64,000 nucleotides of DNA from Protonemura montana (taxonomy: Eukaryota; Arthropoda; Insecta; Plecoptera; Nemouridae): positions 7,812,001-7,876,000 of the forward strand of contig OX387606.1 in assembly GCA_947568835.1 (NCBI GenBank), in the 5' to 3' direction. Shown in pieces: positions 24,607-36,900 of the stretch (position 1 is its first letter; every line of letters starts with the position of its first letter). The notes under the pieces are model-generated. The model saw only the letters and a list, made by a program, of their open reading frames with translations. It was not told where the DNA came from and made no database searches. Made by a program: the position numbers and the translations under genes.

Positions 24607-25079
24607 AACTGTGTTGTGTTACATCAAAGCATGTGTACATATCGACCACATATAATATGCAGATTGTGATGGAGGTTGGCCGCAAACACACGCTATAAAC
24701 TGCACGGCAGCTAGATTTAATTTTTTAAGTCGAAATGTGAACTTGCATGTCTGCAACTAATAGTCTCGCGATTAGAAGAAACCAAGACACCCCATGGTTC
24801 AAAATATCGTTGAATAGCAATTTCTTTAACATTTGGTCCCACCCCTTTCCTGTCAGATTTTTATATGTTAAAATTACAGTAATACATTTTTGTACGCCGC
24901 CGCATTCTTGTTACGTCTCATTTTTTCATTTTTTTTCTCTTCAGCAAAAGTCAAGTCCATATGTTGTTGATTGATGAGTTCTCTAAACTCAAAGGCTCTA
25001 TCTTTATAATTATAATAAGAATGCCTGCGGGTATTTCGGAGTCTGTGCCGTGATGAGTTTACGTATATGGCTAGCTAGT
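24607..25079. other. No gene recognised
   Basis: No gene is supported. The frame 24747-24974 (+) is hydrophobic and AT-driven and shows no domain. Confidence 0.5.
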
Positions 25080-25230
25080 CCAGAGCACTTGGGCGGGGGT
25101 GTGGTAGCGATTGGGGTGGGGGAAGGGGGGCCTCTTGGGGCCAAAAGAGCCTGCGGGGCAGGCCCGGCCAACAGTAGGTGCGTGGTCGGTGCACGCCGTT
25201 AGCAATTACAATAATTGCCCCCTTTTTTTT
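25080..25230 (+). other. GC-rich block with G-quadruplex motif, hairpins and a T8 run
   Basis: A sharp GC-rich island in AT-rich DNA. 'ggggtgggggaagggggg' plus 'gggg' after a six-base loop (25113-25140) fits a four-run G-quadruplex. It is followed by a 5-bp-stem hairpin 'gcctgcggggcaggc', the hairpin 'caattacaataattg', and eight T at 25223-25230, which could stop Pol III. I see no A/B box, snRNA motif or known RNA family. It may be a structured RNA, a regulatory block or simply G-rich DNA. Confidence 0.4.
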
Positions 25231-27485
25231 ACCAGAGCATCTCGAAAATTAGCGGTGTTTTTCTAAGCGTGATCGCGTAATCATAGGTGAGCGTAAACGT
25301 AGCACTCAAGGAACTATCGACTAACTGCGTTGAACGCAAACTTGTCGAAGAAAATGCTTTAGTTTTACCGCGGGGTATGGCGATGATTTTGGTTTTTAAA
25401 CCCTCTTTATAATATCTTTAATGGAAAGGCCTTAGTTATTTAGAACCGCCTCTAGCTACTGATATCTTTGAAAAATAATATGTTTTAAGAGAGAAAATTG
25501 CTATAGTTGAATGGTTAAGAGCGCGTGGAAGGGCGGTTGATTCAGGCAGAATTGGGTCGTTGGGGGTGGCAATCGGCGAAGCGGCGACGGCTGATTTTTG
25601 TAAATTTTCGACATTATCGATACAAGTATGGCGTAGTGTTTCACCAGATTTGTTTTTGTTTTTATCTTCAAGAGACCTAATAAAATTAACAGTACGGAGA
25701 CAGCCATTGTTAGCAGCAGTACATTATTTCCACGCAAAATATATTAGTTTTCCTACGAACCGGACCTTTTGAAATCTGGAAGTGATTGGATGTTGAACTT
25801 TTCTATAGAGACACTCGAACAGACCCGCGTTGGTAGAAAACATAGAAATTATTTGTTAACTTCTTTTTAACGATTTAACATTATTTTCCCGGCGTGAATT
25901 CGAAGTGAAAACTGAAACTGTATGTTCCACGAGTTTACTGTAGGACTGTTGCTCATGTTAAACAAAACAGCACACACTTGAAACTGGTGCTCTCAACCAG
26001 AATAACAAAAGATTTTACTCGTTAGCGATTTCGGATGCGTATCACTTTTGTCTAACGTTAGAACGCACAAAGCTAATACGCACGATGTCATACGGGGGTT
26101 ACGCACAGGTATGGCATAGCTGGAGCATATCACGCGTGAACGTGTGCGTAATGCGTTCCAGACGAAAAGATCAGACGATTGAAAACGTGCCAAGATTCAA
26201 CTAACGATTAATCAAGACGAAAAAATTAATGGAGCATTTCTCCTTATCCTCCTGTCGTTTCACATAATCAGATCTTATTTCCGAATTTGACTACTTTGTA
26301 ATGTTGGAAAGAATGTTTTCGGCTTCTCATTGATTTTCAAATAGAAAGTATAAAAAAGTGGAACTTCTTTTCAGTATCCCGGTATAACCTGTTGAATACA
26401 CGTTTCAGTGAAATACTACAACACGGCACACAACACACTGCGTCAGGGCGCATGATCGATAACAGGGGCTCGTGTCTGACCTTGGCCTGTGACGTCACTG
26501 TCTTGGGGTCAGGGTAGGTCACACAGAGATGGGATAGGACGAATCAACACCAGGAGATGACAGGATTTTTTTTTTTTTTTGTAAAATTTCATTGCCATTT
26601 TGGAGACGATAGTCCCGGTAGAATAAGAAATTTTTTAGATCTGTCAGGCGATCTAAGCATCTACACGGCTACCAAAAGTTGAATTTACCATTGAACCTCG
26701 TATGCTTGAAAGTTTGCTTGTTTTCAAAGCTGGCAACTAAAATGACCTTCTTGAAAAAATTTTAGTTTATTCCATGCAGTAATTAGAAATTATTTTGGAT
26801 CTGTGGATGGCTTGTATTTCCGCAAAAATTGCCGATGAGTATTTTAATTTATTTGCAAAGTAACTCAACGTTTGTCATTCAAATTAATTTCTTAACCAAA
26901 GAAGAGAACATATATTGTATTTTAAAATGTTCACTGCATGTATTCATTTTCAATACACTGATCAAACTTACTGTGTGTCCAGTTTCCTTTCAATCTTAGC
27001 TCTAATTTGATTGTTCGTAGGGTTTTTTTTTTCAGCCATAGCAACTCGACCTAATATGCTGACTCAGCAAAGTACCTGGAAGTTGTCATCCAGGCAGTCT
27101 GAGATCTAGACTTGACAGTTTAAACCTTTTGCTCCAGAGTTTTCGGCAAGTGTCCACCAATCGAAATCAAATTAGATAGTTTGCTTTCAAATCACACCTG
27201 CCTGCAATATAAAATGTTTTTACTTTTTATACGCCTATCTTGTCTAAAGTCTATTTATTATAAAAAAACGTGAATATCAAAGCAATCTGTATGAATTTCG
27301 TTGTATTAAGTCCTAACCTAACCACTAAATCGACAGTTATTTGAAGCAGCCATGCTTTAAATTCAGTATCTATGAACATGTATACAATATACTAGTACTT
27401 CATGTTTTAATATGGCCTTCTTGCTTCGCTTTAGCGTTCAAATGCAACTCTCAAAATGTTCTAGATTTTCGTGTTAGCATATTAT
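25231..27485. other. No gene recognised
   Basis: Frames at 25501-25772, 25993-26193 and 26337-26522 are short, occur on opposite strands and have no domain. A 15-base T run lies at 26566-26580. No RNA gene was seen. Confidence 0.55.
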
Positions 27486-27571
27486 TATCTACTATCTATC
27501 TACTATCTATCTATCTATCTATCTATATATCTATCTATCTATCAATAGCTATTTCTATCTACTTATAATGA
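27486..27571. repeat. (CTAT)n microsatellite, imperfect
   Basis: Imperfect tetranucleotide array of CTAT with TACTAT and ATAT interruptions. The apparent frame 27341-27568 ending in repeated LSIYLSIY is translated microsatellite, not a gene. Confidence 0.95.
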
Positions 27572-27589
27572 ATCGCCTGTGTGTGAGTT

Positions 27590-28560
27590 TACTTTCCGTA
27601 AAAACTCAAGTCTTTGTGCGTTTCTACAGTTTTTGAGATTTTCATTCGAAATTTTTGGCAACGTCTTGGATTTGACGTATTACATTGCTTAGTTGAGGTA
27701 CCCGCTTAGGACCCGGGGGCAAATTTTGGGTATTTTTTTATTTTTTTGGCCCATTTTTTGTTTTTTGTTTTTGCACACCTTTGACTTATAACTTATAAGT
27801 TGTAAGATTGGACGATTTTGTGATTTTTTAGCGCCTATGAGGGGGGGGGGGGAACTGTTTCATACTTTTATGTTATGTCTTTGAAAGTTGAGAAGCTTGC
27901 TGAAATTGACGTATTTGCAGTGGGTGGTTACTGTTCCCACATCCGGGGGGCAATTTTGGGTAAAATAAATTAGTGAATTTTGATTTGTTTCAACAGTTTT
28001 TTAGATTTTATTTCGAAACTTTTAGTGATGAGCGAGAACTAACGGTTTACAGTGAAAATTATAGTTTGCAACATCCGCGGGGCAATTTTGGGCTCTTTTT
28101 GAGGTGCATTTTGATATATTTTTTTTTACTTTTGACACAATTTTATTCTTTGTTTAGACACATTTTCTTTATACTTGCGGACTCAAAAAATTTAATGAAT
28201 TTGATGGTTGGGGGGATCCGAGAAAACTGAAAACTTGTTTTCTTCTCTCGATCCTGTACCTCTAAGCCTGTACTGCAGTTTTTTTTTTATATCTTTGAAA
28301 ATTAAGAAGCTTGCAAAAATTGACGTTTTTAAGTTAGTGATCAGGGTTTCTTTGCCCGAGGGGCAATTTTGGGCAAAAGTAAGTATTGCATTTTGATTAT
28401 ATTCTCCAGCTTAAAGACGTTCTTTTGAAACATTTTGCGATAGGTTGGTATCGACACTTTACAGTGTGTAAATGAGGTCTTGACGACTGAAGAGCAATTT
28501 TTAGCTCTTTTTGGTGGAACACTTCGTCATTTTTGAACATTTTGCCTTTTTTTTTTACAA
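27590..28560 (+). repeat. Degenerate tandem array with ~412-bp higher-order period
   Basis: A 14-base box 'ggggcaattttggg' recurs at 27947, 28079 and 28360, in altered form at 27716 ('ggggcaaattttggg') and as 'agagcaatttttag' at 28491. Spacing is 231, 132, 281 and 131, so boxes two apart are 412-413 bp apart. Flanks repeat with the same register: 'gaagcttgctgaaattgacg' against 'gaagcttgcaaaaattgacg' (27889 and 28302), and 'gcattttgat' after the boxes. The array therefore has two alternating subunits of about 131 and 281 bp, moderately diverged. A 12-base G run interrupts it at 27841. No coding function. Confidence 0.8.
27841..27852 (+). repeat. G homopolymer, 12 bases
   Basis: Twelve G inside the first unit of the tandem array, absent from the other units, so it expanded or was inserted after the array formed. 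Confidence 0.95.
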
Positions 28561-31500
28561 TTACCTACTGATCTGGCATTACCCGATACAAGCATCTCGT
28601 GGCGACTCTCAGGCTACAGAAAGTTGATTTACAGTGACTTTAAGTTTGCTTTTAAATAGTGTGTGCCATGGCGTGTGTCAACCGCTGTGCCGCGCCCAGA
28701 GGGCGCCTAGGGCAAAGTCTTAGTTTAATAATAATGAGCTACTCTTTCTGTTCAGCGTTCCAGAAAATGAAAATGAATACCAGCTACGCTGTAAGTCTTA
28801 ACCACTGCATGTCTCAAACCAGACGCCTAGCGCCACCTAGTTATAAAACGCTGAACGAATAAGTAGTTGCACAGCGTTGCTCACAGAGGCCGCGCGACTG
28901 CGATAACATAGGTTACTCAGGAGACGACGTTTAAATATTTGGAAGGAAATGGGTGACGTTATAATAATAACGTATTTATTCCGCAAAGTATACAGGTACT
29001 TGGGACCCTGGTATTTCAGGGTGTTTGGAATACAGTTTTTATTACGTATAAACATGTAAAAGTATATTATTACATATTAGTATTACATTAGAACAGGGCT
29101 TAAGACAGCTTGCCCCACCAAGAAAACCGTACCCCAAACAGCTCACGCCCAGAACTAAGGGTAAATATAAACCTTAATCACAGCGTTAAATGCAATCTTG
29201 GAATAGCATGACTTTGAAGATATACTTTAGAGCAAAGTTTACCAAGAGTATTAAAGAAAAAGTTATTATTGTCAATTCGAATCTTTGCAGTGTGCGCTTT
29301 TAAACTTTCGCCACACATTCGAACTGTCATAAAGATAGCATAATTTTAATGACGTCTCCACTCCCCCCCCCCCCTTCCCCCCTCACCCTCTCCAACAACC
29401 TTTCTTGGAGCATCCAATACATCCATGGTTTTCCTGTGAGAATTGTGACAAACTTCTCAGAAAGAATAAAATAGAGATCAGAGACCTAAAGCCCTTTAGC
29501 GGTTCGAATCAATCAACTATACAAGCTACCTTAGTTAGGAATCCAAAAAGTTTTTAATGACATTTGTCAGTTTTCAATCAAAGTGATGCGCATTTCAAAA
29601 CCAAGTAAAAAAAAGGAAAAAGTTTTTTTGCAAGTCCTGCTAATGGCACGATAAAAACAAAAGTTATAACCAGGCCTGAAGAACCAAGTTGTAATTTGGA
29701 GCGCCGAAATGGTGGGTTAGTTCGTGAATTTCTTAGCAGAGTTGGTAGAAAATGTAAAAGAAGCCGATAAGACTCATAGATCACAGGGCTACATGTTTTA
29801 TTACTTATATGGTATTACTCATAGGTAAAAACAGTTGTTATCCCCCCGGCTAGTGACTGAGTCATTTAAAATAATAAATCACAATGACATTGACGATGAC
29901 TTATGATGACACATGAAATGCAATTCATACTCAGGCTCTATTTCAATATCGATCATATTTTATAGCAATGAATCGCTGAGGCATAATGTTGGCGCTTTGA
30001 AAACATAGAGGCACAACTTTAAAGGTAAGAATACGATCGCACAGGTGAGTTAATTTTGAGCAGGGAACACATACCTATAAGTTTCCCCTTTCGGGCACTC
30101 AAGTATCAAAGATTCCTGGTGAGAAAACGAAAGGAAGCAATCGATCTCTGCAACACTGAAGAATGTTTTGAAATAATTATCACACCTTCTGGAATAGGAG
30201 TAGGTGAATTCGAATCGGCTGAGTTGGGCTAGTAGCACTGGCTTGCTCTCGCGGCTCGGCGTCATGGGCGGAGATCAAACGATTAGAGCAAGAAATACGA
30301 GGTGTTTTGACAGGCGGCGTACGACCAAATCCACGCTCCGCTCCTTCACAAAGAAGACGAAACACCTTCCTTTCAACAACACCGTCTCGCTCGCCCTTAT
30401 GCTAACTGAACACCTTTGCGCTCTCACTAATTTTACCGAAAGGCGAAAGGAATGAAAGGTACTATATAAACTGGTATATAGACCTGTTCTTAACAGAAAA
30501 AAAGAGCAATTTATGCCATACAACCCTTCAATAGAGGCTTGGAAGGGTATATCATACAAGATAAGGGTTGTTCTCACTACATTACATATTAAATTAATAT
30601 AAACACTTTTTTATCTTCTTCAGAACAAACGGTTTAGTGTGTTACACATCTACTGAAACTCAACGCTAATAAGCCAATTAAAATTTCCGGATTTATAAAT
30701 TATTACTAAAATTCACCAATTAATATGCACAACACCCTAGCGTTCAAAATTTCAATCCAGCAAACATTTCCTGTTATAACAACCGTGGAAGGGATACTGC
30801 ACTGCCTATATCTCAGCTTATTGTGCAAAATTGTTACCCCTTGAGGGAAAATATTGACATTCTCTAGCAGAAAATTGGCGTGCAGCGCTCGACGTAGCTT
30901 TCGCATCCCTAACCCTGCATCAATATCTTCCAATAACAAAATCAGTCTGCAGACTTGCTCGGGTCTGTCCTCGCTCCCTTCGCCGGTTCATGCCGTTTCC
31001 TCCTATTTTCTCCCTCGCTTTTTACTGTCCACGTCTCTCCCTGGCTCCTTCCCGTTTTCTTTTCTCCAGAGATTCGAAGAGAAGGAGGATAGACAGACGA
31101 AAGGAGTGAGTGATTCCGCTTCACCAGGCCGCGACGCGAGTTTATTCCATTCTATCCACACTTTCAATTCAAAGTTTTTTCCTTTCCTTCCTTTTTTTCA
31201 ATGTGTCTGCTGGTTTCGTTTGTGACTGCCAGGGTTGAATCTACATGTAAACAAGCTGCAGCTAAATCAGAGGGCTTTCTCAAGTGAACTAAATCGCCCA
31301 GTGATCTTCAATACGTTAGCAGCATTCATCTTCGAGCCTAAGGTACTTTTACCATACAGATAGACAATCAAACGAGATAGTGACAGAGCAAAGTGCTATC
31401 CATAATTATTTTTAGGTTTTATTCATTTGCATAGACCCGGATTGAGAGATAGATTTGATAGATCAGGCGGAGACCCTGATAGATGGTGCGTTTTGATGTC

Positions 31501-32750
31501 ATGAACCCAAGGCATACAGTTCGATTTTTTTTTGTTGAAAATTCTGATTGGTTCATGTTTAGGATGTCATAGGCTAAAACAAAAAAAAATTATCAAAGAG
31601 AAAATTACTTGCTCTGTCGATCAAAGTTAAGAGAGGGTTACATTGATTCTGAGGAATCTTTAGATAAGTCTCGTTAGGAATTTTACATTATCTTTCATTC
31701 GAAGATACCTTTAACTAATCTATAATCCTGTCGGAAATATATCGCTTTTTGGAAACACTCTAAATACACGCAATTCCTTTATCAGCAATAAGTATGCGCA
31801 CTCAAAGTACCTAATGGCGAGATCATAAATCGAAGCGATGGCTGATTACACCTGCTAACTGCTACTATTTTAGGTGCTGGTTATTACATAGGTTTGTAGC
31901 CAAAAAATAGAGTAATTTTTGTTAAGACCAAACTATATTAATTTTGGTTAAAATAATGATACATCTTAATCCAACGGATATTACAAACAATTTGGCACAC
32001 GTCAAGATTCTGAGCTAAAATTGAGAAAACCAGATGTTTAGCCTCAACTAAACAATAATAACTAAAGTTCTGAAGCATCATGAAGAAAAAAGGTATCGAT
32101 ATCATCAAATTAATATGTCCTTCACTGACCATGTTCAAAAATATAATTATCAATTCCAGGTATCAACCGAGACAAACGTTACATTGTATTGATGATCTAT
32201 TACTCGTGCACTAAAGTATACTCTCACTGACTCGCGGTATCATCCTCCATACCATAATAATAATATTATTCTCCACGATGGTGAAACAACGGAGCTGTGG
32301 CTGTATACATCAATCAACTTGGACTTTGAGGCAATTAAGCCAATTAACCTGATTACCACTAGAGGTTTGGAACGGCGGACGTGATCACCAACGACCAAAA
32401 GCATGGCTTGATCATATTAAAGTAATACACACCCTGTCCCATCTTGCGGAAATCATTCCTTGATTGCGAATCAGTTTGCCCCTAGAAGGGTAAGTCGTTA
32501 AGTCGTTGGTCTCGTCGTCATCAATAATAGCTTGCGAGGTGACACGTGTTGGTAATGTTGGTAAACATTGAGTCTCAGTTGCTCTGGTGGTAATTTTTGG
32601 TGGATTATTGAATGAAAGTTATGGTATGAAGATAATGGACAGTCTCCTACTGCACCACGTTCGAATTTGAGGTAGAACTCGAAGTCGTGAAATTAGTAGA
32701 AGTTGAAAAAAAAAGATTAGAAGCATATCATTAGTATACGAAATATCTAG
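28561..32750. other. No gene recognised
   Basis: About 4 kb without a defensible gene. An inverted repeat 'gttcagcgtt' / 'aacgctgaac' (28750-28759 and 28847-28856) encloses about 107 bp. A 12-base C run lies at 29363-29374, and a CT-rich stretch at about 30960-31080 gives the spurious frame 30854-31225. Other frames (29578-29784, 30050-30577) are on mixed strands without domains. Confidence 0.55.
29363..29374 (+). repeat. C homopolymer, 12 bases
   Basis: Twelve C (a G run on the - strand), followed by more short C runs up to about 29392. Confidence 0.95.
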
Positions 32751-32836
32751 TACCTAGTACCTACCTACCTACATACCTACCTACCTACCTACCTAATTAA
32801 TAGCAGCACGCACCTACCTATCAACCTACCCACCCC
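32751..32836. repeat. (TACC)n microsatellite, imperfect
   Basis: Imperfect 'tacc' repeats in two blocks separated by 'taattaatagcagcacgcac'. No coding function. Confidence 0.95.
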
Positions 32837-33139
32837 TGTTATTATACTGTAATCAAAAGTACCAAAATTAATACAAAAAACACAGAATAAAGTAAGAGAA
32901 ACGCTAGACACTGGAGACTGGATTATTTTAAATTGTGGATAATCTGAAACAATCCAGTAGTTAGTTTGTAGTTTTGATTGACACACCGTGGCTGTCATGC
33001 CGCATTATGTCTGTCCGGCTGGCCTGCGTATTATTTCTCTGTGCACTTCAAAGACAATTAACACGACGAGTAAAACAAAAAAAACTCATTAAGGGGTGAT
33101 ATAATTAATTTCTGTGAACTAAAGGGATAGAAGCGTCGG

Positions 33140-33847
33140 CACTCGCCTTTCGTAAACCAATCAAGAATCTTTTCTCTCCAATGAAAGAGCCGCTCTCATA
33201 GGACTAGTAACTCGAGGCGGTAGCGCCGCGTAGTAGCCAGCGTACAAAGCTAGCTCGGCTGAGCCATGTTCGTGGGCAAGCAGCCAGTAGTGACTGAAAC
33301 CTCGTGGCGTCAAGAGTCGTGGTGGTTCTTCCCGGCAAACTTTGTTTGTCGCGTGCGGTGTCGTTTCACTACTTATATCAACGTACATCGATTTAGAGAA
33401 TTAGTTTATCTAGTAAAATGTTGTGTAACTAAAGTGTTATTTCAGCGTATTGTTGTTACCGTGTTTTTTCTAACTAATTTTGCCGCTCTCGATTTGGCGG
33501 CGAAACCTGGTGTTCACTGTTAGGAAACAGCCCACGCGGTTATTCTGAATTCAAATTTAAAAATTGTACGAAACTTTTAACTTCCATGTCTTCATCTGTC
33601 ACCTGTCTGTATTGTTATTCCGTGTTGATATTCTATTTGGAAGACTCTTGTTTAAACTAATTGGTAGGTAAAGTGCATTCCAGTGCATTTACTTGGCATA
33701 GAGAACAGTACCAAGGACAAACAATTTGTCAACGGCTGATTTCTATTTGAATATATTTTGGTCCACGACTACCAACGGTTTGATCACACCCTCCACAGGG
33801 TCGTGTGCTTAGTAATTTCCTCGTGTGGAGTGCGACAACTAATCGCC
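33140..33847 (+). promoter_or_regulatory. Presumed promoter and 5' leader of the KLF6/7-type gene
   Basis: This zone lies directly upstream of the first KLF coding exon. GC content rises around 33190-33350. The start site is not determinable: I see no convincing TATA box. A pyrimidine-AG text 'gttatttcag' ending at 33445 could be a splice acceptor, so the leader may itself be split. Upstream ATGs occur: one opens an 85-codon frame (33266-33523), another a 24-codon frame (33586-33660). Either could damp translation if it is in the mRNA. The main frame is closed by TGA at 33737, and no ATG in that frame occurs before 33848. Confidence 0.5.
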
Positions 33848-33949
33848 ATGGATATATTACCGAGCGGGAATATCTTCAGAGAACTGCAGGATATCCACGA
33901 CACCGGATTCTTCTCGGCACAGCCTTCCCTTGAGGATCATTGGCAGCAG
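33848..33949 (+). CDS. luna: Kruppel-like factor 6/7 (luna), first coding exon
   Basis: This exon encodes 34 residues beginning [20 protein letters not shown] and ending SLEDHWQQ. The pattern matches the conserved N-terminus of KLF6/KLF7 proteins (M-D-[VI]-L-P, I-F-x-E-L-Q, H-[ED]-T-G-[YF]-F-S-A, P-S-L-E-[ED], W-Q-Q), called luna in Drosophila. The rest of such proteins is an acidic/serine-rich middle and three C-terminal C2H2 zinc fingers that bind GC/CACCC boxes in the nucleus. None of these is in the window. The start has G at -3 and at +4, and an in-frame stop at 33737 with no ATG between supports it. The exon stops at CAG|GTATGA in phase 0, just before the conserved T-C-x-E-L-E-R-Y-L expected in exon 2. 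The gene is therefore partial here, with the remaining exons beyond 64000. Confidence 0.92.
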
Positions 33950-33955
33950 GTATGA
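33950..33955 (+). other. 5' splice donor of the KLF exon
   Basis: CAG|GTATGA directly follows the W-Q-Q codons. Its position agrees with where homology to KLF6/7 breaks off, and the in-frame continuation soon leaves the family pattern and stops at 33953 (TGA). Confidence 0.88.
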
Positions 33956-36900
33956 TGCTCTTATCATCGTGTAAACAAATTGGCCAAGCTCCAGACTTTC
34001 CATCCATCAAAGCTTGTAATGCTCTTCAAAATCCTCATACATATTTGTTCGCACATGGGCCGGCTTGCAAAACATGTGTGATCTGTCAGTCAATGGCAGA
34101 ACTGCACCGAAGCGGTACAATACTAGACAGTAAAGTGCAACATGAGCTAGATTTTATTTTCAAGATTGGATATCTAAAGACAACCATTACTCTATTATAA
34201 GATCAAAGGTGCCGAGGAGATAACAACTCCATCAATCTAACATAGGTAGGCCAACGAATCGACGTCTTATCCCCACACATACAAATTACCTATTTATAAA
34301 ACCATCTTGACAAAGTTTTCATACCAGGCGTGATAATATGCGTACATGAATAGGCGTAGCATGTCCATGCTCTAACTAAGCACTTTTATGAATGAGCTGA
34401 AACATAATTTACAAGTGAAAATACCTCGTGGTGGATTTGTTTTCGTCCTGGGTTTGGTATTGTGCACCTTGAAGGTGTTTTGTCTGGCACCTTGCTGGAC
34501 GGGACTAGCTCGGAGCGGAGCCTAATCCAGCGTTCAGGTATTCAGCTCGGCCGCAGCGGCGGAGCTGCTCGATGTCTTTCTATAGCTCATGAAAGTCAAG
34601 GGCATCCCGTGCTCTCTGGTGAAGGTGCCTTGCGATGCCATGACTGAATAAAATCCTCCTCGTGGGACTACCATCCCACCCATATTTTATGGTGTAAGAA
34701 AAGAGCGGCAAGCGATTTTTGTGGTCGAAAGTCGGCATTAAAAATGTGCGATCTTCGAGATTGCTTGCTGCTGAAATCTGTGCAGTGTAAACAATTCCTA
34801 TCTTGGGCTAGGGCTTGTTGTGTAGAGTAATAATCGATGAGTGAAATTGTAGCACGGGTGGATGAGTCACGGCGTCGATTGTATCTCGTTGGGTCTAGTC
34901 ACAAACGAATCTGTGTCATTTAGCCAGTAGGCTCCGGTTTTACTGCTTTACTGCTTTACTGGTTGCAGACTGCGCTATACTGTTACACACACACATATAC
35001 ACACACAGCCTGATGCAGATGAGGATACCCCAAGCGTACTTCCGGACGAAGGAATACGTATACTAGTGGAAACATATCAAATGCTTTGTGTGTAACAAAA
35101 AAAAAATAGCTGCAGGAAGCAAAACGTTTGCTGGAATTTTTGTATTCCACACGAGAGAATTTCATAATAATAGGCTTTAATGATCTGTGAACCTTTTTCT
35201 GAGTCACGATCTTCTCCTGTGTGAATATAATATTCAATGCCGAAGTGAATTGCTGTATGTGTTGTGCTTTAAAAAGGTAGCATCGCATGCACATTTTCTA
35301 GTGTTTGGTTTGCCTTCGAATTGCGGGTGCACCGCAGGGACCCGGCAAACTCGGGTAACAAGATCGACCGACCAATCAACTTATTTCGAAATTTGCGCAT
35401 GGACCAACAAAATTATAAAATCCATGCAGCGCCTTTTTTTTGGGGGTATGATACAATTTTCACCAGATTGGTTTATTTTTAGCATGTCTGGCACACATGC
35501 AAGTTACATGTGTAAACTCTATATGGCAGGACCAACGTGCGTGCTCTCGTGTCATATTATTCGATAAGAAACTATTTGCCGCACAGGTACAAGGACTTAT
35601 AGTTAAATTATTATTATATACAGTCCTTTACGTGAGCACCCTTTCCTGGTGCAGTAAAAACGAGGCAAAAACTGATTGATACCGCAGGCTCTGCCTCAAT
35701 CATGCAAGGGTATGCATGCTGTATACGTTAGGTAGATAATTTACTGTAATAATACACACACACACATTATTAAATACACTAATACGATAACCTATTGATC
35801 GTCTATATGACAATACTAATTAATGATATGCTTGACTGATAAAAGTTGACCTCTGTTTAGTAAGAGTCGTGTAAACACGACACGATAATTGAAGTTGAGG
35901 TGTCTAGAATAGCTCATAGCTCGCATAGATGATGATGATGTGCTTTTCATTCCCAGTCAACACGTGGTGTTTAATTGTAGGCTGACAGCTCAGCAGGCCA
36001 CGGATGTCTCGACTCGCTGATGATGGTTGAAAATGAAATCATTAGCGCCTTTCAACGGGGCCATCGAGGTCCCATGTGCACGGGGGGGATTGGGCGCGTG
36101 CTGGCTGTCTGTTAGCCTTTCTCTCGAACACCCGTCCATAGGGGTGACATGTCGATAGGGTGCCCCCGCCTATATGCATGCCTGCTCGGTAACACATTGG
36201 CCACATACGGGATCGGGACGAACGGAAATGAAGACGTTCACAACACATGCAAATAACTCGGGACTTGTGGCATATATATGACAAGCTGGGAGGGTAGTGA
36301 TTACCTATTTTGGTCGGATGTACTCTACAACGGTTGTTTTTTTGAGCTCGGAGACGAGGATCGGTGATTTTTTAAATGTGTTTAAACTCAATTTAGCAAT
36401 AAAATATACATTATAATTGCTACTGTTTATTTTTCGGTATAATCGAATCACTAGCGATGGTTCTGTACTATTTCACAAACTTCTGTTTTAGGAAAGCTTG
36501 ATTAAATCGAACATTTTTTCAGAATTACTAAAAGGCTTCAGTACTTCTATTGCAACTAAGTCTTACAAGATGTGAAGTCAAAGATAAAACAAATTGTTGA
36601 ACATTACTTTTGAGACGTTATATCTATCTTCGGCTGCGTAGTGCAGCTATTTGGTAGAGAAAGGCTTAATCTATCGTCAACTGGCATTTGTTTTTGACAG
36701 GAAGTCGACTGTGAAGGGGAGCTGGAAGTTGTGCTAGCTATGATTCTGTAGAGAGCGCTTACAGTTTCGAACTGCAAGGATAGGAAGCCTATGGAGCCTG
36801 GTCTGATGACAGCGAGTTTTATCCTGGAATTACAGTGTCTTTTCGACGACAGGCGACATTGTAACGAGACCATTTTCAAGATAGATATCTTTTTAATTTA

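Noticed and set aside
27341-27568. 75-codon frame ending in repeated LSIYLSIY
   Set aside because: This is a translated (CTAT)n microsatellite.
27590-28560. Possible CRISPR-like array, given regularly spaced identical boxes
   Set aside because: Units are long, diverged and similar across their whole length, not short identical repeats with unique spacers, and the genome is eukaryotic. It is a degenerate tandem repeat.
28750-28856. Possible 107-bp MITE bounded by 'gttcagcgtt' / 'aacgctgaac'
   Set aside because: Only one copy was seen in the window, with no target duplication. A 10-bp inverted repeat can occur by chance.
33953-34200. 86-codon frame immediately after the KLF exon
   Set aside because: It starts in the intron in a different frame, past a convincing donor, and has no similarity to the KLF6/7 continuation.
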